NCBI GenBank assembly: GCA_027491355.1 | Contig: JAIXWI010000043.1 | Coordinates: 1 to 55,346 of the forward strand | DNA: 55,346 bases | Direction of reading: 5' to 3' | From: Bacteroidota bacterium | Lineage (GTDB): Bacteria; Bacteroidota; Bacteroidia; UKL13-3 | Shown here: piece by piece, positions 1 to 9,873 of the stretch | How positions within the stretch are numbered: the stretch's first letter is position 1 | Layout of the letters: every line of letters begins with the position of its first letter | Position numbers and translations under genes: made by a program | The notes under the pieces: generated by a model | Told to the model about the DNA's origin: nothing | The model's database searches: none | The model's input: only the letters and a program-made list of their open reading frames with translations

Positions 1-1586
1 ACCGAACGGTACAAGGCTTTGTGTTCGAAAAACAAAACTGGATTTGGATCTGAAATGGATGCCGTTAACAAGCCTTTGGCATCTGATGGTGTGGATGGGT
101 AAACTATTTTCAAACCAGGTACATGAAAAAACCAAGCTTCATTGCTCTGTGAATGGAAAGGGCCAGCTCCTCCAGAAGTACCTGTTGGCATTCTCACCAC
201 CACATCGGCTGCTTGTCCCCAACGGTAATGACTTTTGGCTAAATTGTTTACTATTTGGTTGAAACCAACGCTCACAAAATCGGCAAACTGCATTTCAACC
301 ATGGCTTTCATGCCTTTGATGGCCAATCCATAGCCTGCACCTATGATGGCACTTTCGCACAAAGGCGTATTCCTGACCCTGCCTCTACCAAATTCCTCTA
401 AAAACCCTTGGGTAATTTTAAATACCCCGCCATAGTCGGCTATGTCTTGTCCCATTAACACCAAATTTGGATGTTGGTGCATGGCTTGTTTGAGTCCATC
501 ACTGATGGCGTCTACATATCTTTTTTTGCTAGTGGCCGTATGTTGAGGTAATACTTGAACATGTTGTAAATGTTCAAAGTCTGCAACTATGTGTTGTTCA
601 TTAACCGGCGCATAAATATCGTTCAATTCCTCATCCAAATTCGGCACCAAATCTGGTAGGTTCAACACCGTTTCAACTCCTGCATCAATTTCTTGTTTGA
701 TTTCAGCTTTGATGGCATCAATTTGTGTTTGATCCAATATGCCTTGCGCTAACAGGTATTGTTCGTAATTGGCAACCGGATCTTTTTTAGCCCATTCATC
801 AAACAATTCTTGTGGCACATACTTGGTACCTGAAGCTTCTTCATGACCCCTCATTCTAAAAGTCATGCATTCCAATAAAACTGGTCTTGGATTGTTGCGA
901 ATGGATGTTGCCAAATTCTTAACCGTATCGTAAACCTCTAAAATATTATTGCCATCTACTTGATAGGCTTCCATGCCATAACCTATGCCTTTGTCTGTAA
1001 AACTTTTGAACTTGAATTGTTGGTTTGAAGGGGTTGATAAACCATAGCCATTGTTTTCAATTAAAAAAACCACTGGCAATTGCCATACAGCAGCAGTGTT
1101 CAAGGCCTCGTGAAAATCGCCTTCGCTAGCTCCACCATCACCGCTGAACACAACAGTTACTTTTTGTTCTTCTTTGAGCAAGCTAGCCAAAGCAATGCCA
1201 TCAGCTACACCTAGCATGGCGCCCAAATGAGAAATCATGCCTACAATATGGTACTCGTTGGTTCCAAAGTGAAAAGACCTTTCTCTTCCTTTAGAAAATC
1301 CTTCAAACTTTCCTTGCCATTGGGCAAATAGCTTGTCAAATGGAATGTTTCTTCCGGTAAAAATTCCCAAATTTCTGTGCAAGGGTAAAATGTATTCTTC
1401 AGGCTCCAATGCCGATACTGTACCCACGCTAATGGCCTCCTGACCTATACCAGAAAACCATTTACTCACTTTGCCCTGCCTGAGTAAAATGAGCATTTTT
1501 TCCTCGATCATGCGAGGCTTGATGATTGCTTTGTAAAGTGAGGTCAATACCTCATTGCTGTAGTTCCTACGATTAAACTCCATCAT
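1..1586 (-). CDS. 2-oxoacid dehydrogenase E1, fused alpha/beta subunits (3' truncated)
   Basis: Thiamine-diphosphate-dependent E1 component of a pyruvate or branched-chain 2-oxoacid dehydrogenase complex, which decarboxylates the 2-oxoacid and passes the acyl group to lipoyl-E2. About 528 codons are present; the C-terminus lies beyond the window edge (fused family members are usually about 650-680 aa). The alpha half occupies roughly residues 15-320 and carries the ThDP motif as GDGGASEGDFHEA followed by IENNGYG. The beta half starts near residue 355 (KRYVDAISDGLKQAM, then LMGQDIADYGG and GTSGGAGPFHSQ). The start is one of two tandem ATGs (1586 or 1583), six bases after a TACTTTTG promoter box. 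The alpha/beta fusion is common in Bacteroidota. Whether the substrate is pyruvate or branched-chain 2-oxoacids cannot be decided from this fragment. Confidence 0.93.
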   Translation of the reverse strand, partial: MMEFNRRNYSNEVLTSLYKAIIKPRMIEEKMLILLRQGKVSKWFSGIGQEAISVGTVSALEPEEYILPLHRNLGIFTGRNIPFDKLFAQWQGKFEGFSKGRERSFHFGTNEYHIVGMISHLGAMLGVADGIALASLLKEEQKVTVVFSGDGGASEGDFHEALNTAAVWQLPVVFLIENNGYGLSTPSNQQFKFKSFTDKGIGYGMEAYQVDGNNILEVYDTVKNLATSIRNNPRPVLLECMTFRMRGHEEASGTKYVPQELFDEWAKKDPVANYEQYLLAQGILDQTQIDAIKAEIKQEIDAGVETVLNLPDLVPNLDEELNDIYAPVNEQHIVADFEHLQHVQVLPQHTATSKKRYVDAISDGLKQAMHQHPNLVLMGQDIADYGGVFKITQGFLEEFGRGRVRNTPLCESAIIGAGYGLAIKGMKAMVEMQFADFVSVGFNQIVNNLAKSHYRWGQAADVVVRMPTGTSGGAGPFHSQSNEAWFFHVPGLKIVYPSTPSDAKGLLTASISDPNPVLFFEHKALYRS

Positions 1587-1592
1587 ATCTGA

Positions 1593-1600
1593 CAAAAGTA
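1593..1600 (-). promoter_or_regulatory. -7 box TACTTTTG upstream of E1 gene
   Basis: Exact match to the Bacteroidota TAnnTTTG element on the minus strand, ending 6 nt before the first ATG. A TTTG lies 12 nt further upstream. If the usual start-site spacing applies, the transcript would be leaderless or nearly so. Confidence 0.55.
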
Positions 1601-1695
1601 AGCGGAAATTCTCAAATTGAGAGGTATTTGGCCTTTAATTTGCAGGTAAGGCATTAACTGGCTAAAAAAGCCAAAACAAAACCATAAATTGTAAC

Positions 1696-2148
1696 ATGAA
1701 AAAGTTTGCATTCGTTTGTTTCTTCTTTTTACTCATTGGCTTCAAGATTCAAGGTCAAACATTACAATGGTACCAATGGAATGAAGGGTACCCACTTGCA
1801 AAAAAACAGGGTAAGATTATTTTGGTTGATGCATATACCGATTGGTGTGGCTGGTGCAAAAAAATGGACCGTGATACATACAGCAATCCAGACATCATAC
1901 AAACCCTCAATAAAGATTTCATTGCCATTAAGTTCAATCCTGAACACAGAGATTCTGTTTATTGGGTTGACAGTACAATGTATACCGCAGCCGACTTCTT
2001 TAACCAATTAACCAGGGGGGAACGAACCGGTTACCCAACCACTTATTTTATCAATCCAATTAAAAAAAGTTTATTTATAGACCCTGGATACCATGATGCA
2101 ACAACATTCTCTGGTATTCTTAAACAAGTTTTAAAAGACTATAAATAA
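1696..2148 (+). CDS. Secreted thioredoxin-family protein
   Basis: 150-aa thioredoxin-fold protein with an N-terminal signal peptide (hydrophobic residues about 4-18, cleavage probably after IQGQ). The redox-active CxxC is in DWCGWCKKMD near residues 50-59, and the thioredoxin-type cis-proline loop is in TGYPTTYFI near residues 112-120. It resembles the thioredoxin_7/DUF255 proteins that Bacteroidota export to the periplasm as disulfide reductases or isomerases; the specific partner is unknown. It is divergent from the E1 gene, and a weak promoter-like TTAATTTG lies about 50 nt upstream. The ATG start gives a normal signal peptide. Confidence 0.85.
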   Translation: MKKFAFVCFFFLLIGFKIQGQTLQWYQWNEGYPLAKKQGKIILVDAYTDWCGWCKKMDRDTYSNPDIIQTLNKDFIAIKFNPEHRDSVYWVDSTMYTAADFFNQLTRGERTGYPTTYFINPIKKSLFIDPGYHDATTFSGILKQVLKDYK

Positions 2149-2167
2149 TTTCTTGCGAGCATTTCAT

Positions 2168-2175
2168 TAAGTTTG
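2168..2175 (+). promoter_or_regulatory. -7 box TAAGTTTG upstream of purF
   Basis: Exact TAnnTTTG match 10 nt before the purF ATG, with a TTG 12 nt further upstream. It suggests purF has its own promoter within the 37-nt gap after the thioredoxin gene. Confidence 0.5.
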
Positions 2176-2185
2176 CAACTACTTT

Positions 2186-4081
2186 ATGAGCGATCCAATC
2201 AAACACGAGTGCGGAATTGCACTCATTCGACTTCTCAAACCTCTTAGTTTTTACCAGGAAAAATATGGGTCTTCGCTTTACGGACTCAAAAAATTATACC
2301 TGCTCATGGAAAAGCAACACAACCGTGGGCAAGATGGCGCAGGCTTGGGTGTAATAAAATTCAATCCAGAACCAGGAGAAACCTATATTTTTAGACAAAG
2401 GGCAAATGGCAGTGGAGCCATAGCTGAAATTTTCGACAAGGTTTCACAAAAAATTTCTAAGTCAGGAAACGAACAACAAACCAAAGACCCTGAATACCTT
2501 AAAAAATATGCCCCATTTGTTGGTGAATTGTACTTGGGTCATTTGAGGTATGGAACGCATGGCGGCAATAGTGTAGACTTGTGCCATCCTTTTATCAGAG
2601 AAAACAATTGGATGAGCAGAAACCTCATGCTAGCGGGTAACTTTAACCTGACCAACGTAGATGAACTGTTCCAACTATTGATTGATTTAGGACAACACCC
2701 TAGAGAAAAAGCCGATACAGTAACTATGCTTGAAAAAATGGGGCATTTCTTAGACGAAGAAGTTCAAAGAAATTTTACCCGTTTTAAATTAGAAGGCAAA
2801 GACAACCAATCCATCACCAAATTAATTGCTGAAAACATCAATGTAGAAAGCATCCTCAAACGTGCGCTCAAAGAAGCAGATGGTGGTTATGTAATGGCTG
2901 GAACCATTGGTCATGGCGATGCTTTTGTGGTGAGAGATCCAAACGGAATCAGACCTTGCTTCTACTACCAAGACGATGAAATTTGTGTGGTAACAAGTGA
3001 AAAACCAGCCATTATGACCGGTTTTAACATTCCTTACAAAGCTGTCAAAGAATTAGGCCCTGGAAACGCCTTGATGATATACCAATCAGGCAAAATTGAA
3101 GAGGTAAACATCATGCCTGCAGGAGAGAAAAAATCTTGTTCATTTGAGCGCATTTATTTTTCTAGAGGCAACGACCGCGAGATATACCAAGAACGCAAAC
3201 AATTGGGTTATTTATTAGGACCCAAAATTTTAGAAGCTGTTCAGTATGATTTTAAAAACACGGTGTTCTCATACATTCCAAATACTGCAGCAGTAGCTTT
3301 TTACGGCATGATAGATGGCATGAACGATTTGCTAGACGAATGGAAAGCGAATGAAATTAAAAAACTGGGTGCTGATTTAGAAACCGACAAGCTCAAAGAA
3401 ATTTTAGCTTTCAGACCAAGACGCGAACGTTTGGCTGTTAAAGACGCCAAACTCAGAACGTTCATTACAGATGATGCACACCGAGAAGACATGGTTGCAC
3501 ATGTCTATGATGTTACTTACGGAATCATCAAAAACCAACAAGACACATTGGTAGTTATTGACGACTCTATCGTTAGAGGTACCACACTCAAAACAAGTAT
3601 CCTCAGAATTTTAGACCGTTTGCATCCTAAAAAAATCATCATTGTATCTTCTTCACCTCAAATTCGTTACCCTGATTGTTACGGCATTGACATGAGCCGC
3701 ATGAAAGATTTTGTGGCATTCCAAGCAATGGTTGCATTGATCAAAGAGCGCAAACTAGAACACCGTTTGCAAGAAGTGTATGATTTGTGTAAGGCACAAG
3801 AAAACTTGCCTAAAGAACAACTAGTAAACCATGTAAAATCTTTGTACGACCATTTTACAGACGAAGAAATTAGTAATAAAATTGCACAGATTGTTACCCC
3901 AGATCAAATAGAGGCTGAAGTAGCTGTCATTTTCCAAAGCATAGAAGGCTTACACAAGGCTTGTCCTAACCACAGTGGCGACTGGTATTTTAGCGGCAAT
4001 TACCCAACTCCTGGAGGCAACAAAGTGGTATGCAAAGCATTTATGTTGTACATGGAAGGCGACAGTTCAAGAGCCTATTAA
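2186..4081 (+). CDS. purF: Amidophosphoribosyltransferase, long Bacteroidota form
   Basis: Catalyses the first committed step of purine synthesis, PRPP plus glutamine to 5-phosphoribosylamine. The class II glutaminase nucleophile is Cys9 in HECGIALI, implying removal of an 8-residue propeptide. Other glutaminase motifs are NRGQDGAG near 47-54, HLRYGTHG and GNFNLTN. The phosphoribosyltransferase half carries the diagnostic PRPP loop [12 protein letters not shown] near residues 453-466. At 631 aa it is about 120-150 residues longer than classical PurF (470-510 aa), with an insertion near 370-410 and a C-terminal extension after about 525. Bacteroidota often carry this long form, sometimes beside a standard PurF, so it could be a specialised paralogue. 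lptB starts 25 nt downstream and is probably cotranscribed. Confidence 0.88.
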   Translation: MSDPIKHECGIALIRLLKPLSFYQEKYGSSLYGLKKLYLLMEKQHNRGQDGAGLGVIKFNPEPGETYIFRQRANGSGAIAEIFDKVSQKISKSGNEQQTKDPEYLKKYAPFVGELYLGHLRYGTHGGNSVDLCHPFIRENNWMSRNLMLAGNFNLTNVDELFQLLIDLGQHPREKADTVTMLEKMGHFLDEEVQRNFTRFKLEGKDNQSITKLIAENINVESILKRALKEADGGYVMAGTIGHGDAFVVRDPNGIRPCFYYQDDEICVVTSEKPAIMTGFNIPYKAVKELGPGNALMIYQSGKIEEVNIMPAGEKKSCSFERIYFSRGNDREIYQERKQLGYLLGPKILEAVQYDFKNTVFSYIPNTAAVAFYGMIDGMNDLLDEWKANEIKKLGADLETDKLKEILAFRPRRERLAVKDAKLRTFITDDAHREDMVAHVYDVTYGIIKNQQDTLVVIDDSIVRGTTLKTSILRILDRLHPKKIIIVSSSPQIRYPDCYGIDMSRMKDFVAFQAMVALIKERKLEHRLQEVYDLCKAQENLPKEQLVNHVKSLYDHFTDEEISNKIAQIVTPDQIEAEVAVIFQSIEGLHKACPNHSGDWYFSGNYPTPGGNKVVCKAFMLYMEGDSSRAY

Positions 4082-4106
4082 ACAAACTCAATTAGCTCCC
4101 AAAAAG

Positions 4107-4829
4107 ATGAAATTAAGAAGTGAAAATTTGGTCAAACGCTACAAAAAAAGAACCGTGGTGAACCATGTTTCTATTGAAGTGGAACAAGGTGAATGTGTGG
4201 GCTTATTAGGACCAAATGGAGCGGGCAAAACAACTACCTTTTACATGACTGTTGGTTTAATTAAACCTGATGAAGGGAAAGTGTTTTTACACGACGAAGA
4301 CATTACTGCTTTGCCTATGTATAAAAGAGCGCAAAAAGGGCTTGGCTATTTGGCGCAAGAAGCTTCTATTTTCAGAACACTTTCAGTAGAGGACAACATC
4401 AAAGCGGTTTTAGAAATGACCAACTTGAGCAAAGCCGAACAAGCAGAAAAATTGGAATCTTTGATGGAAGAGTTTGGCTTGAACCGAGTGCGTAAAAGCA
4501 TGGGTAATGTATTGAGTGGTGGCGAAAGAAGACGTACAGAAATTGCCCGTGCATTGGCCGTAAACCCAAAATTTATTTTATTAGATGAACCCTTTGCCGG
4601 CATTGACCCCATTGCCGTTGAAGACATTCAGCAAATAGTTGCTAAACTCAAACACAAAAACATAGGCATTTTAATTACCGACCACAATGTACATGAAACC
4701 CTGTCTATTGTTGACCGTGCTTATTTGTTGTTTGAAGGTAAAATTTTAAAGGCCGGAACAGCGCAAGAATTAGCCGACGACGAAATGGTTAGAAAAGTAT
4801 ATTTAGGTCAAAACTTTGTACTGAGGTAG
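4107..4829 (+). CDS. lptB: Lipopolysaccharide export ABC ATPase LptB
   Basis: 240-aa cytoplasmic ATPase of the LptB2FGC complex, which extracts LPS from the inner membrane and drives it across the Lpt bridge. All ABC motifs are visible: Walker [10 protein letters not shown] (35-43), Q-loop [17 protein letters not shown] (about 81-97), signature LSGGERRR (136-143), Walker B FILLDEP (156-162) followed by FAGIDPIAV, and the H-loop TDHNV. The Q-loop and FAGIDP segments are the LptB forms and separate it from amino-acid transporter ATPases. I chose the ATG at 4107 because an upstream extension would lie inside purF and adds residues not found in LptB. It follows purF by 25 nt. Confidence 0.93.
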   Translation: MKLRSENLVKRYKKRTVVNHVSIEVEQGECVGLLGPNGAGKTTTFYMTVGLIKPDEGKVFLHDEDITALPMYKRAQKGLGYLAQEASIFRTLSVEDNIKAVLEMTNLSKAEQAEKLESLMEEFGLNRVRKSMGNVLSGGERRRTEIARALAVNPKFILLDEPFAGIDPIAVEDIQQIVAKLKHKNIGILITDHNVHETLSIVDRAYLLFEGKILKAGTAQELADDEMVRKVYLGQNFVLR

Positions 4830-4892
4830 TCTTGTAAACAATGCAAATTAATTTTTAAAAAATCGCTTACCTTTACATTAAATCTGAAGCGC

Positions 4893-5111
4893 ATGAAGCA
4901 GTCAATCAAAACTTTTACCATTGTGTCATTCTTTTTAATTTCTGGCTTTGTAGGTTCTTCATGTAACAGTGATGCACCGCTTAACAAACAAGAAGAAATT
5001 GCTGTTGAAGAACAACTCAAAAAAGACCAAGAAGCAATGGATTCTTTGGAGCAAGCCATCAATGCTTTAATGGATTCTACAGGAAATATAGAGGAAAACG
5101 ATTCGCTTTAA
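4893..5111 (+). CDS. Small putative lipoprotein
   Basis: 72-aa protein with a charged N-terminus (MKQSIK), a hydrophobic stretch at about 8-21 and a loose lipobox ending in Cys24 (GSSCNSD). The mature part is short, acidic and probably helical (about residues 33-62, rich in Glu, Gln and Leu). A TACCTTTA box lies about 16 nt upstream of the ATG. Its 3' end is 2 bp from the convergent GGGP synthase gene. No family was recognised; lipoproteins of this type are common and poorly conserved in Bacteroidota. Confidence 0.65.
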   Translation: MKQSIKTFTIVSFFLISGFVGSSCNSDAPLNKQEEIAVEEQLKKDQEAMDSLEQAINALMDSTGNIEENDSL

Positions 5112-5113
5112 AG

Positions 5114-5860
5114 CTAATTGTTCAATGCGTGAACCGCACTTGCTATTGCCTCAATTAAACTTGGGTTTTGTTCAAACGCATTGCCAACTACCACTACATC
5201 AGCACCTGCCAAGCAGGCTTCAATAGCTTGAGCCGCTGTGCGAATGCCTCCACCTACAAATAATGGCAATTGAACTGAGGCGCTTACTGCCTGAATCATG
5301 TCAACTGAAACGGGCCAATTGGCACCACTCCCTGCATCCATGTAAATTGTTTTTAATCCTAACATTTCTCCGGCCATTGCGGTAGTAGCCGCTATGTTGT
5401 TTTTGTTTTTAGGAATAGGCATGGTATTGCTCATGTACATTACACTACTGGTACTTCCACCCTCAATGAGCATATAACCTGTAGGTATAACCTCTATGCC
5501 TGTTCTTTTAATTTCTGGTGCGGCCAAAACATGTTTTCCGATGAGTAAGTCAGGATTACGACCTGATATCAAACTCAACAATAAAATAGCATCTGCATCT
5601 TGATGAATTTGCATGTTATTTCCGGGAAACAATACAACCGGAATTTTAGTACTCAATTTTATTTGTTTGATGCATTCATTCCAAAATCCATTGGTAATTA
5701 AACTGCCACCAACTAAAATTAAATCAACAGCATTTGCTTCACACATTGAAAGTGTTTGTTCCAATGATTTACTTTCTGTTATGCTGTCCGGATCAATTAA
5801 TACCGCTAAGCGCTTTTTGCTGTTGTGTTGTAATTGATGTAATAGATTTTGTTTAGCCAT
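5114..5860 (-). CDS. Geranylgeranylglyceryl/heptaprenylglyceryl phosphate synthase family protein
   Basis: 248-aa TIM-barrel prenyltransferase that joins a polyprenyl diphosphate to sn-glycerol-1-phosphate through an ether bond, the first step of archaeal-type lipid synthesis. Family motifs in order: LIDPDS near the N-terminus, LVGGS, VLFPGN, GYMLIEGGSTSSV, MDAGSGAN, FVGGGIRTAAQA and ADVVVVGNAFE, the last two forming the phosphate-binding loops. Its length and sequence fit the group II enzymes known from Bacteroidota and Thaumarchaeota rather than Bacillus PcrB. The prenyl chain length cannot be read from sequence, and the physiological product in Bacteroidota is unsettled. It converges on the small lipoprotein gene and is monocistronic. 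Confidence 0.9.
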   Translation of the reverse strand: MAKQNLLHQLQHNSKKRLAVLIDPDSITESKSLEQTLSMCEANAVDLILVGGSLITNGFWNECIKQIKLSTKIPVVLFPGNNMQIHQDADAILLLSLISGRNPDLLIGKHVLAAPEIKRTGIEVIPTGYMLIEGGSTSSVMYMSNTMPIPKNKNNIAATTAMAGEMLGLKTIYMDAGSGANWPVSVDMIQAVSASVQLPLFVGGGIRTAAQAIEACLAGADVVVVGNAFEQNPSLIEAIASAVHALNN

Positions 5861-6456
5861 GTTGATAGGTATAACAAATAAAAGCTATTTTGATTGATTT
5901 TTACGCAAACACACTTCTCTAATAAAAGAAAATTTAGGAGAATTAAAATTAATTTTTTGTGACAAAGTCGCTAACCATGCGTTTTAAAGTAGATCTGTAT
6001 CTTTTTGAAGACAAATTACTGATAATGAATAGTTTCTCCAAAACCCAAAAGCCATGGTATACAAGGGAGGCAATGTGAATAACTATTGTTATAAACAAGT
6101 CAACCGCCCTATTTTACTAAGCCACTTAGAAATTAACATAGGGGAGTGTTGAAATTGTAGTTTGATATTGGCAAAATTGAATGAGATTTTTGAAAGGAAG
6201 CAAAACGAAAAATGTTTTGTTTCAAACGGAATACGAGTTCTTTTGAGTTTGCACTGATTCAGCATTTCCAGACAATCTGCCGGTCTTCATATTTGCCTTA
6301 ACGCTTTTCTGACCCTCCTTGATACTTTTAACCAGCAGTGAACAATCGGAAACATTCTAATTAAATGTTAAAAATTGTTCTAAGGATAATTTGCCCCCCT
6401 AACTCAACATAACAAGCTTTCCAAAAACGATCCCAATAACCATAAAAAAATAGTAC
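5861..6456. other. 596-bp gene-poor region between divergent GGGPS and nrdJ genes
   Basis: The only stretch over 300 bp without a confident gene. It must contain both divergent promoters: CAAATAAA at 5876-5883 is a near-match to a minus-strand -7 box, and GGATAATTTGCC near 6385 is a weak plus-strand candidate. Two short open frames are present: 5959-6078 (+, 39 codons from GTG, or 33 from the ATG at 5977) and 6222-6356 (-, 44 sense codons, no early ATG). Neither has a recognisable family. I found no clear cobalamin riboswitch core despite the B12-dependent gene downstream. Confidence 0.5.
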
Positions 6457-9400
6457 ATGAGCCGCAGCAAAAAAAACAACACTCAAAATGGACTCAAATT
6501 TGAGCGCCATTTTACAAAAGATGGCGTAAGTCCATACGACATGTTCCAGTACGATTACCGTACTTCCGTTATTAAAAATCCAAACGGTAGTGTGGTATTT
6601 GAAATGAAAGATGTAGAAGTACCTAATTTCTGGAGCCAAGTTGCAACAGATGTACTTGCACAAAAATATTTCAGAAAAGCAGGAGTTCCTCAGGCCGACG
6701 GAAGTTCAGGCAGAGAAACCAGCTTGAAACAAGTTGCGCACCGAATGGCGCATTGCTGGAGAAAATGGGGTGAAGATTATGGTTATTTCGACACCACTGA
6801 TGATGCGCAAGTATTTTATGATGAGCTTGTATACATGATTATGGGTCAATATGCGGCGCCCAATTCACCTCAATGGTTCAATACCGGCTTACACAGTTCA
6901 TATGGTATTACGGGTAAACCTCAAGGACACTATTTTGTAAATCCTAAAACCGGTAAATTAGAAAAATCAAGCTCAGCTTACGAAAGACCTCAGCCACATG
7001 CTTGCTTCATCTTATCAGTTGATGATGATTTAGTCAATGAAGGCGGTATCATGGATTTATGGGTTCGTGAAGCCAGAATTTTCAAATATGGTTCAGGTGT
7101 GGGTACCAATTTCTCAAGAATAAGAGGTTCACAAGAAAAACTAAGTGGTGGTGGTTCATCATCAGGCTTGATGAGTTTCTTGAAAATAGGCGACCGTGCT
7201 GCAGGTGCCATTAAATCTGGTGGTACAACCAGAAGAGCTGCCAAAATGGTATGCTTGGATTTAGACCATCCAGAAATCATTGAGTTCATTAACTGGAAAA
7301 AAGACGAAGAAAAGAAAGTAGCTGCTTTGATTGCAGCTGGATATCCGAGCGATTATGAAGGTGAAGCTTATGCTACAGTTTCTGGTCAGAATTCAAACAA
7401 TTCGGTGCGCATACCAAATGAGTTCTTCACTGCACTTAACAATGGTACAAATTGGGACTTAAAAGCACGTACTGATGGAAAAGTCATGAAGAGTGTACCT
7501 GCCAAAGAAATTTGGGACATGGTTGCAGATGCAGCTTGGGCATGCGCTGACCCTGGTGTACAATACGATTCTACCATCAACGAATGGCATACTTGTCCTG
7601 AAGGTGGAAGGATCAATGCTTCTAATCCTTGCTCAGAATACATGTTCTTAGACAATACTGCATGTAATTTGGCCAGTTTAAACTTGATGCGTTATTTCAA
7701 TGCAGAAACGCTTGAGTTCGACGTAAAAGGGTTTGAGCATTCATCAAGGGTTTGGACCACCGTATTAGAAATTTCTGTTTTGATGGCACAATTCCCATCT
7801 CAAGAAGTAGCACAATTGTCATATGAATACCGCACCTTAGGATTGGGGTATGCCAATTTAGGCTCTATGTTAATGGTTGCAGGAATTCCTTACGATTCAC
7901 CTAAAGCTTATGCAATTTGCGGTGCAGTAACAGCTATATTGAATGGCGTTGCTTACCAAACTTCTGCTGAAATGGCCAAATACTTGGGCGCTTTCGCTAA
8001 ATACGAAGACAACAAAGAACACATGATGCGTGTCATGCGCAACCACCGCTATGCTGCTTACAATGCAACAGAAGCATACGAAGGATTAACCGTTAAACCA
8101 ATTGGCATTGACCCACAATATTGCCCTGATTACATGTTAACAGCTGCAACTGCTGCTTGGGACAAAGCTGTACAAATGGGTGAAGAGTACGGATACAGAA
8201 ATGCGCAAGCAACTGTTATTGCCCCTACCGGAACCATTGGTTTGGTAATGGATTGCGATACCACCGGTATTGAGCCTGACTTTGCCTTGGTAAAGTTCAA
8301 AAAATTATCGGGTGGTGGTTATTTTAAAATCATCAACCAAAGTGTACCTGCTGCATTGAAAAACTTGGGTTATTCTGCTGCAGAAACTGATGACATTATC
8401 AAGTACGCAATTGGTTCTGCAACATTGAAAGGCGCTCCTTATATCAATACAGAATCATTGAAGTTCTGTGGCTTTACAGAAGAAGAAATTGAGAAATTAG
8501 ACAAAGCAGTTGCTGGTGCATTCGAAATTGGATTTGCGTTCAATGTTTGGACCGTTGGCGAAGATTGCTTGAAACGCCTTGGATTTACTCCTGAAGAATA
8601 CAATAGCCCAAGTTTTAATTTACTTAGGAAATTGAATTTTACCAGAAAAGAAATTGAAGCAGCAAACGACTTTATCTGTGGTACCATGACAGTAGAAGGT
8701 GCTCCGCATTTAAAAGACGAACATTTACCTGTATTTGATTGTGCCAACAAGTGTGGCAACAAAGGTGAAAGATACATTGCGGCTCAAGGTCATATTAGAA
8801 TGATGGCTGCGGCTCAACCTTTTTTGAGTGGTGCTATTTCAAAAACAATCAACTTGCCAAACGAAGCCAATGTAGAAGATATCAAAGACTGCTACTACTT
8901 AAGCTGGAGCCTTGGATTAAAAGCAAACGCCCTGTACAGAGACGGTTGTAAGTTGTCTCAACCATTGAGCAACAAATCTGATGTGAAAGACGAAGAAGAT
9001 GTCCAAGAAGTAGTAGAAAGTGTATTGGGTTCAGACGCTCACAAACCAGTTGGCGAATTAAGTCCAGAGCAAGTATTGGAAGCTGCAACTGCTATCCTTA
9101 ACCGCACACAAGACACTGCTTTCAAACACAAGTTAGCTGGAGTAGTTGCCAGAAAAGCATTGCCAGGCAAAAGAAGTGGTTTCACTCAAAAAGCAACAGT
9201 TGGTGGTCAAACCATCTTTGTAAGAACTGGTGAATACGAAGACGGAACATTAGGAGAAATCTTTGTTGACTTGCACAAAGAAGGTGCTACACTCAGAAGT
9301 TTGATGAACTGTTTCTCTATTGCAGTTTCATTAGGTTTACAATATGGTGTTCCTTTAGAAGAATATGTAGACAAGTTTACATTCACACGTTTTGAACCAG

Positions 9401-9798
9401 CTGGTATGGTTACAGGACACGACAATATCAAGAATGCTACATCCATCATTGATTACATGTTTAGAATGTTAGGATTTGAATACTTAGGTCGTGAAGATTT
9501 CATTCAAGTACCAGCTACCGAAACCCAAAGACAACACCTTGCGGTAAACTTACACAAACAAGCAACCGAAAAAATGACCATGCCTGTTGTAAGCCCGATT
9601 GCAGTAGCAAAACCAGCTCCTGTTGCAGCAGAAGCTTCAGAAGATAAAATGGCCAGTGCTAATATGCCTGATATGCAAAACGAAATGAACAAGCGTATGG
9701 GCGACTCACCTGCCTGTCCAACATGTGGTCACATTACCATTAGAAGTGGTGCTTGTTACAAATGTTTGAACTGTGGCACTCAAACAGGTTGCAGCTAG
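6457..9798 (+). CDS. nrdJ: Adenosylcobalamin-dependent (class II) ribonucleotide reductase
   Basis: 1,113-aa enzyme reducing ribonucleotides to deoxyribonucleotides with an adenosylcobalamin-generated thiyl radical, so it works with or without oxygen. Visible features include the N-terminal substrate-side cysteine region ([12 protein letters not shown], about residue 185), the active-site finger-loop block [19 protein letters not shown] (about 390-410), [20 protein letters not shown] (about 590), a TSCPD-type domain near 910-1020, and a C-terminal cysteine cluster (CPTCGH...[13 protein letters not shown], about 1087-1112) that in this family re-reduces the active site or binds zinc. Its length matches long NrdJ proteins. 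A strong terminator follows the stop. No class I RNR genes are seen in this window. Confidence 0.95.
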   Translation: MSRSKKNNTQNGLKFERHFTKDGVSPYDMFQYDYRTSVIKNPNGSVVFEMKDVEVPNFWSQVATDVLAQKYFRKAGVPQADGSSGRETSLKQVAHRMAHCWRKWGEDYGYFDTTDDAQVFYDELVYMIMGQYAAPNSPQWFNTGLHSSYGITGKPQGHYFVNPKTGKLEKSSSAYERPQPHACFILSVDDDLVNEGGIMDLWVREARIFKYGSGVGTNFSRIRGSQEKLSGGGSSSGLMSFLKIGDRAAGAIKSGGTTRRAAKMVCLDLDHPEIIEFINWKKDEEKKVAALIAAGYPSDYEGEAYATVSGQNSNNSVRIPNEFFTALNNGTNWDLKARTDGKVMKSVPAKEIWDMVADAAWACADPGVQYDSTINEWHTCPEGGRINASNPCSEYMFLDNTACNLASLNLMRYFNAETLEFDVKGFEHSSRVWTTVLEISVLMAQFPSQEVAQLSYEYRTLGLGYANLGSMLMVAGIPYDSPKAYAICGAVTAILNGVAYQTSAEMAKYLGAFAKYEDNKEHMMRVMRNHRYAAYNATEAYEGLTVKPIGIDPQYCPDYMLTAATAAWDKAVQMGEEYGYRNAQATVIAPTGTIGLVMDCDTTGIEPDFALVKFKKLSGGGYFKIINQSVPAALKNLGYSAAETDDIIKYAIGSATLKGAPYINTESLKFCGFTEEEIEKLDKAVAGAFEIGFAFNVWTVGEDCLKRLGFTPEEYNSPSFNLLRKLNFTRKEIEAANDFICGTMTVEGAPHLKDEHLPVFDCANKCGNKGERYIAAQGHIRMMAAAQPFLSGAISKTINLPNEANVEDIKDCYYLSWSLGLKANALYRDGCKLSQPLSNKSDVKDEEDVQEVVESVLGSDAHKPVGELSPEQVLEAATAILNRTQDTAFKHKLAGVVARKALPGKRSGFTQKATVGGQTIFVRTGEYEDGTLGEIFVDLHKEGATLRSLMNCFSIAVSLGLQYGVPLEEYVDKFTFTRFEPAGMVTGHDNIKNATSIIDYMFRMLGFEYLGREDFIQVPATETQRQHLAVNLHKQATEKMTMPVVSPIAVAKPAPVAAEASEDKMASANMPDMQNEMNKRMGDSPACPTCGHITIRSGACYKCLNCGTQTGCS

Positions 9799-9820
9799 AC
9801 CCCAAAATTTTACTCTAAAC

Positions 9821-9853
9821 AAAAAGGGCAGGTGTTTTACACCTGCCCTTTTT
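9821..9853. terminator. Bidirectional intrinsic terminator between nrdJ and guaB
   Basis: Near-perfect inverted repeat with arms AAAAAGGGCAGGTG and CACCTGCCCTTTTT around a TTTTA loop. It has a T-run on both strands and sits between convergent genes, so it should stop transcription in both directions. Confidence 0.92.
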
Positions 9854-9873
9854 GTATTGTTAAACTGTTGCTA

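Noticed and set aside
44-262. 72-codon plus-strand open frame at the window edge
   Set aside because: It is antisense to the E1 dehydrogenase, whose frame is unbroken here and clearly homologous.
3975-4106. 44-residue N-terminal extension of LptB
   Set aside because: It lies within the purF coding region in another frame and is absent from the family; the ATG at 4107 gives the normal LptB N-terminus.
5959-6078. 33-39-codon plus-strand frame starting GTG/ATG
   Set aside because: Too short to separate from chance and without family or promoter support.
6120-6160. GCCACTTAG-like sequence as part of a cobalamin riboswitch
   Set aside because: Resembles one element of the B12 riboswitch only loosely; the remaining conserved core is not visible around it.
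6222-6356. 44-codon minus-strand frame (VSDCSLLVKSIKEG...) as a gene or transposase remnant
   Set aside because: Coding-like composition, but no early start codon, no ribosome or promoter signal tied to it, and no recognisable family; kept only as a lead.
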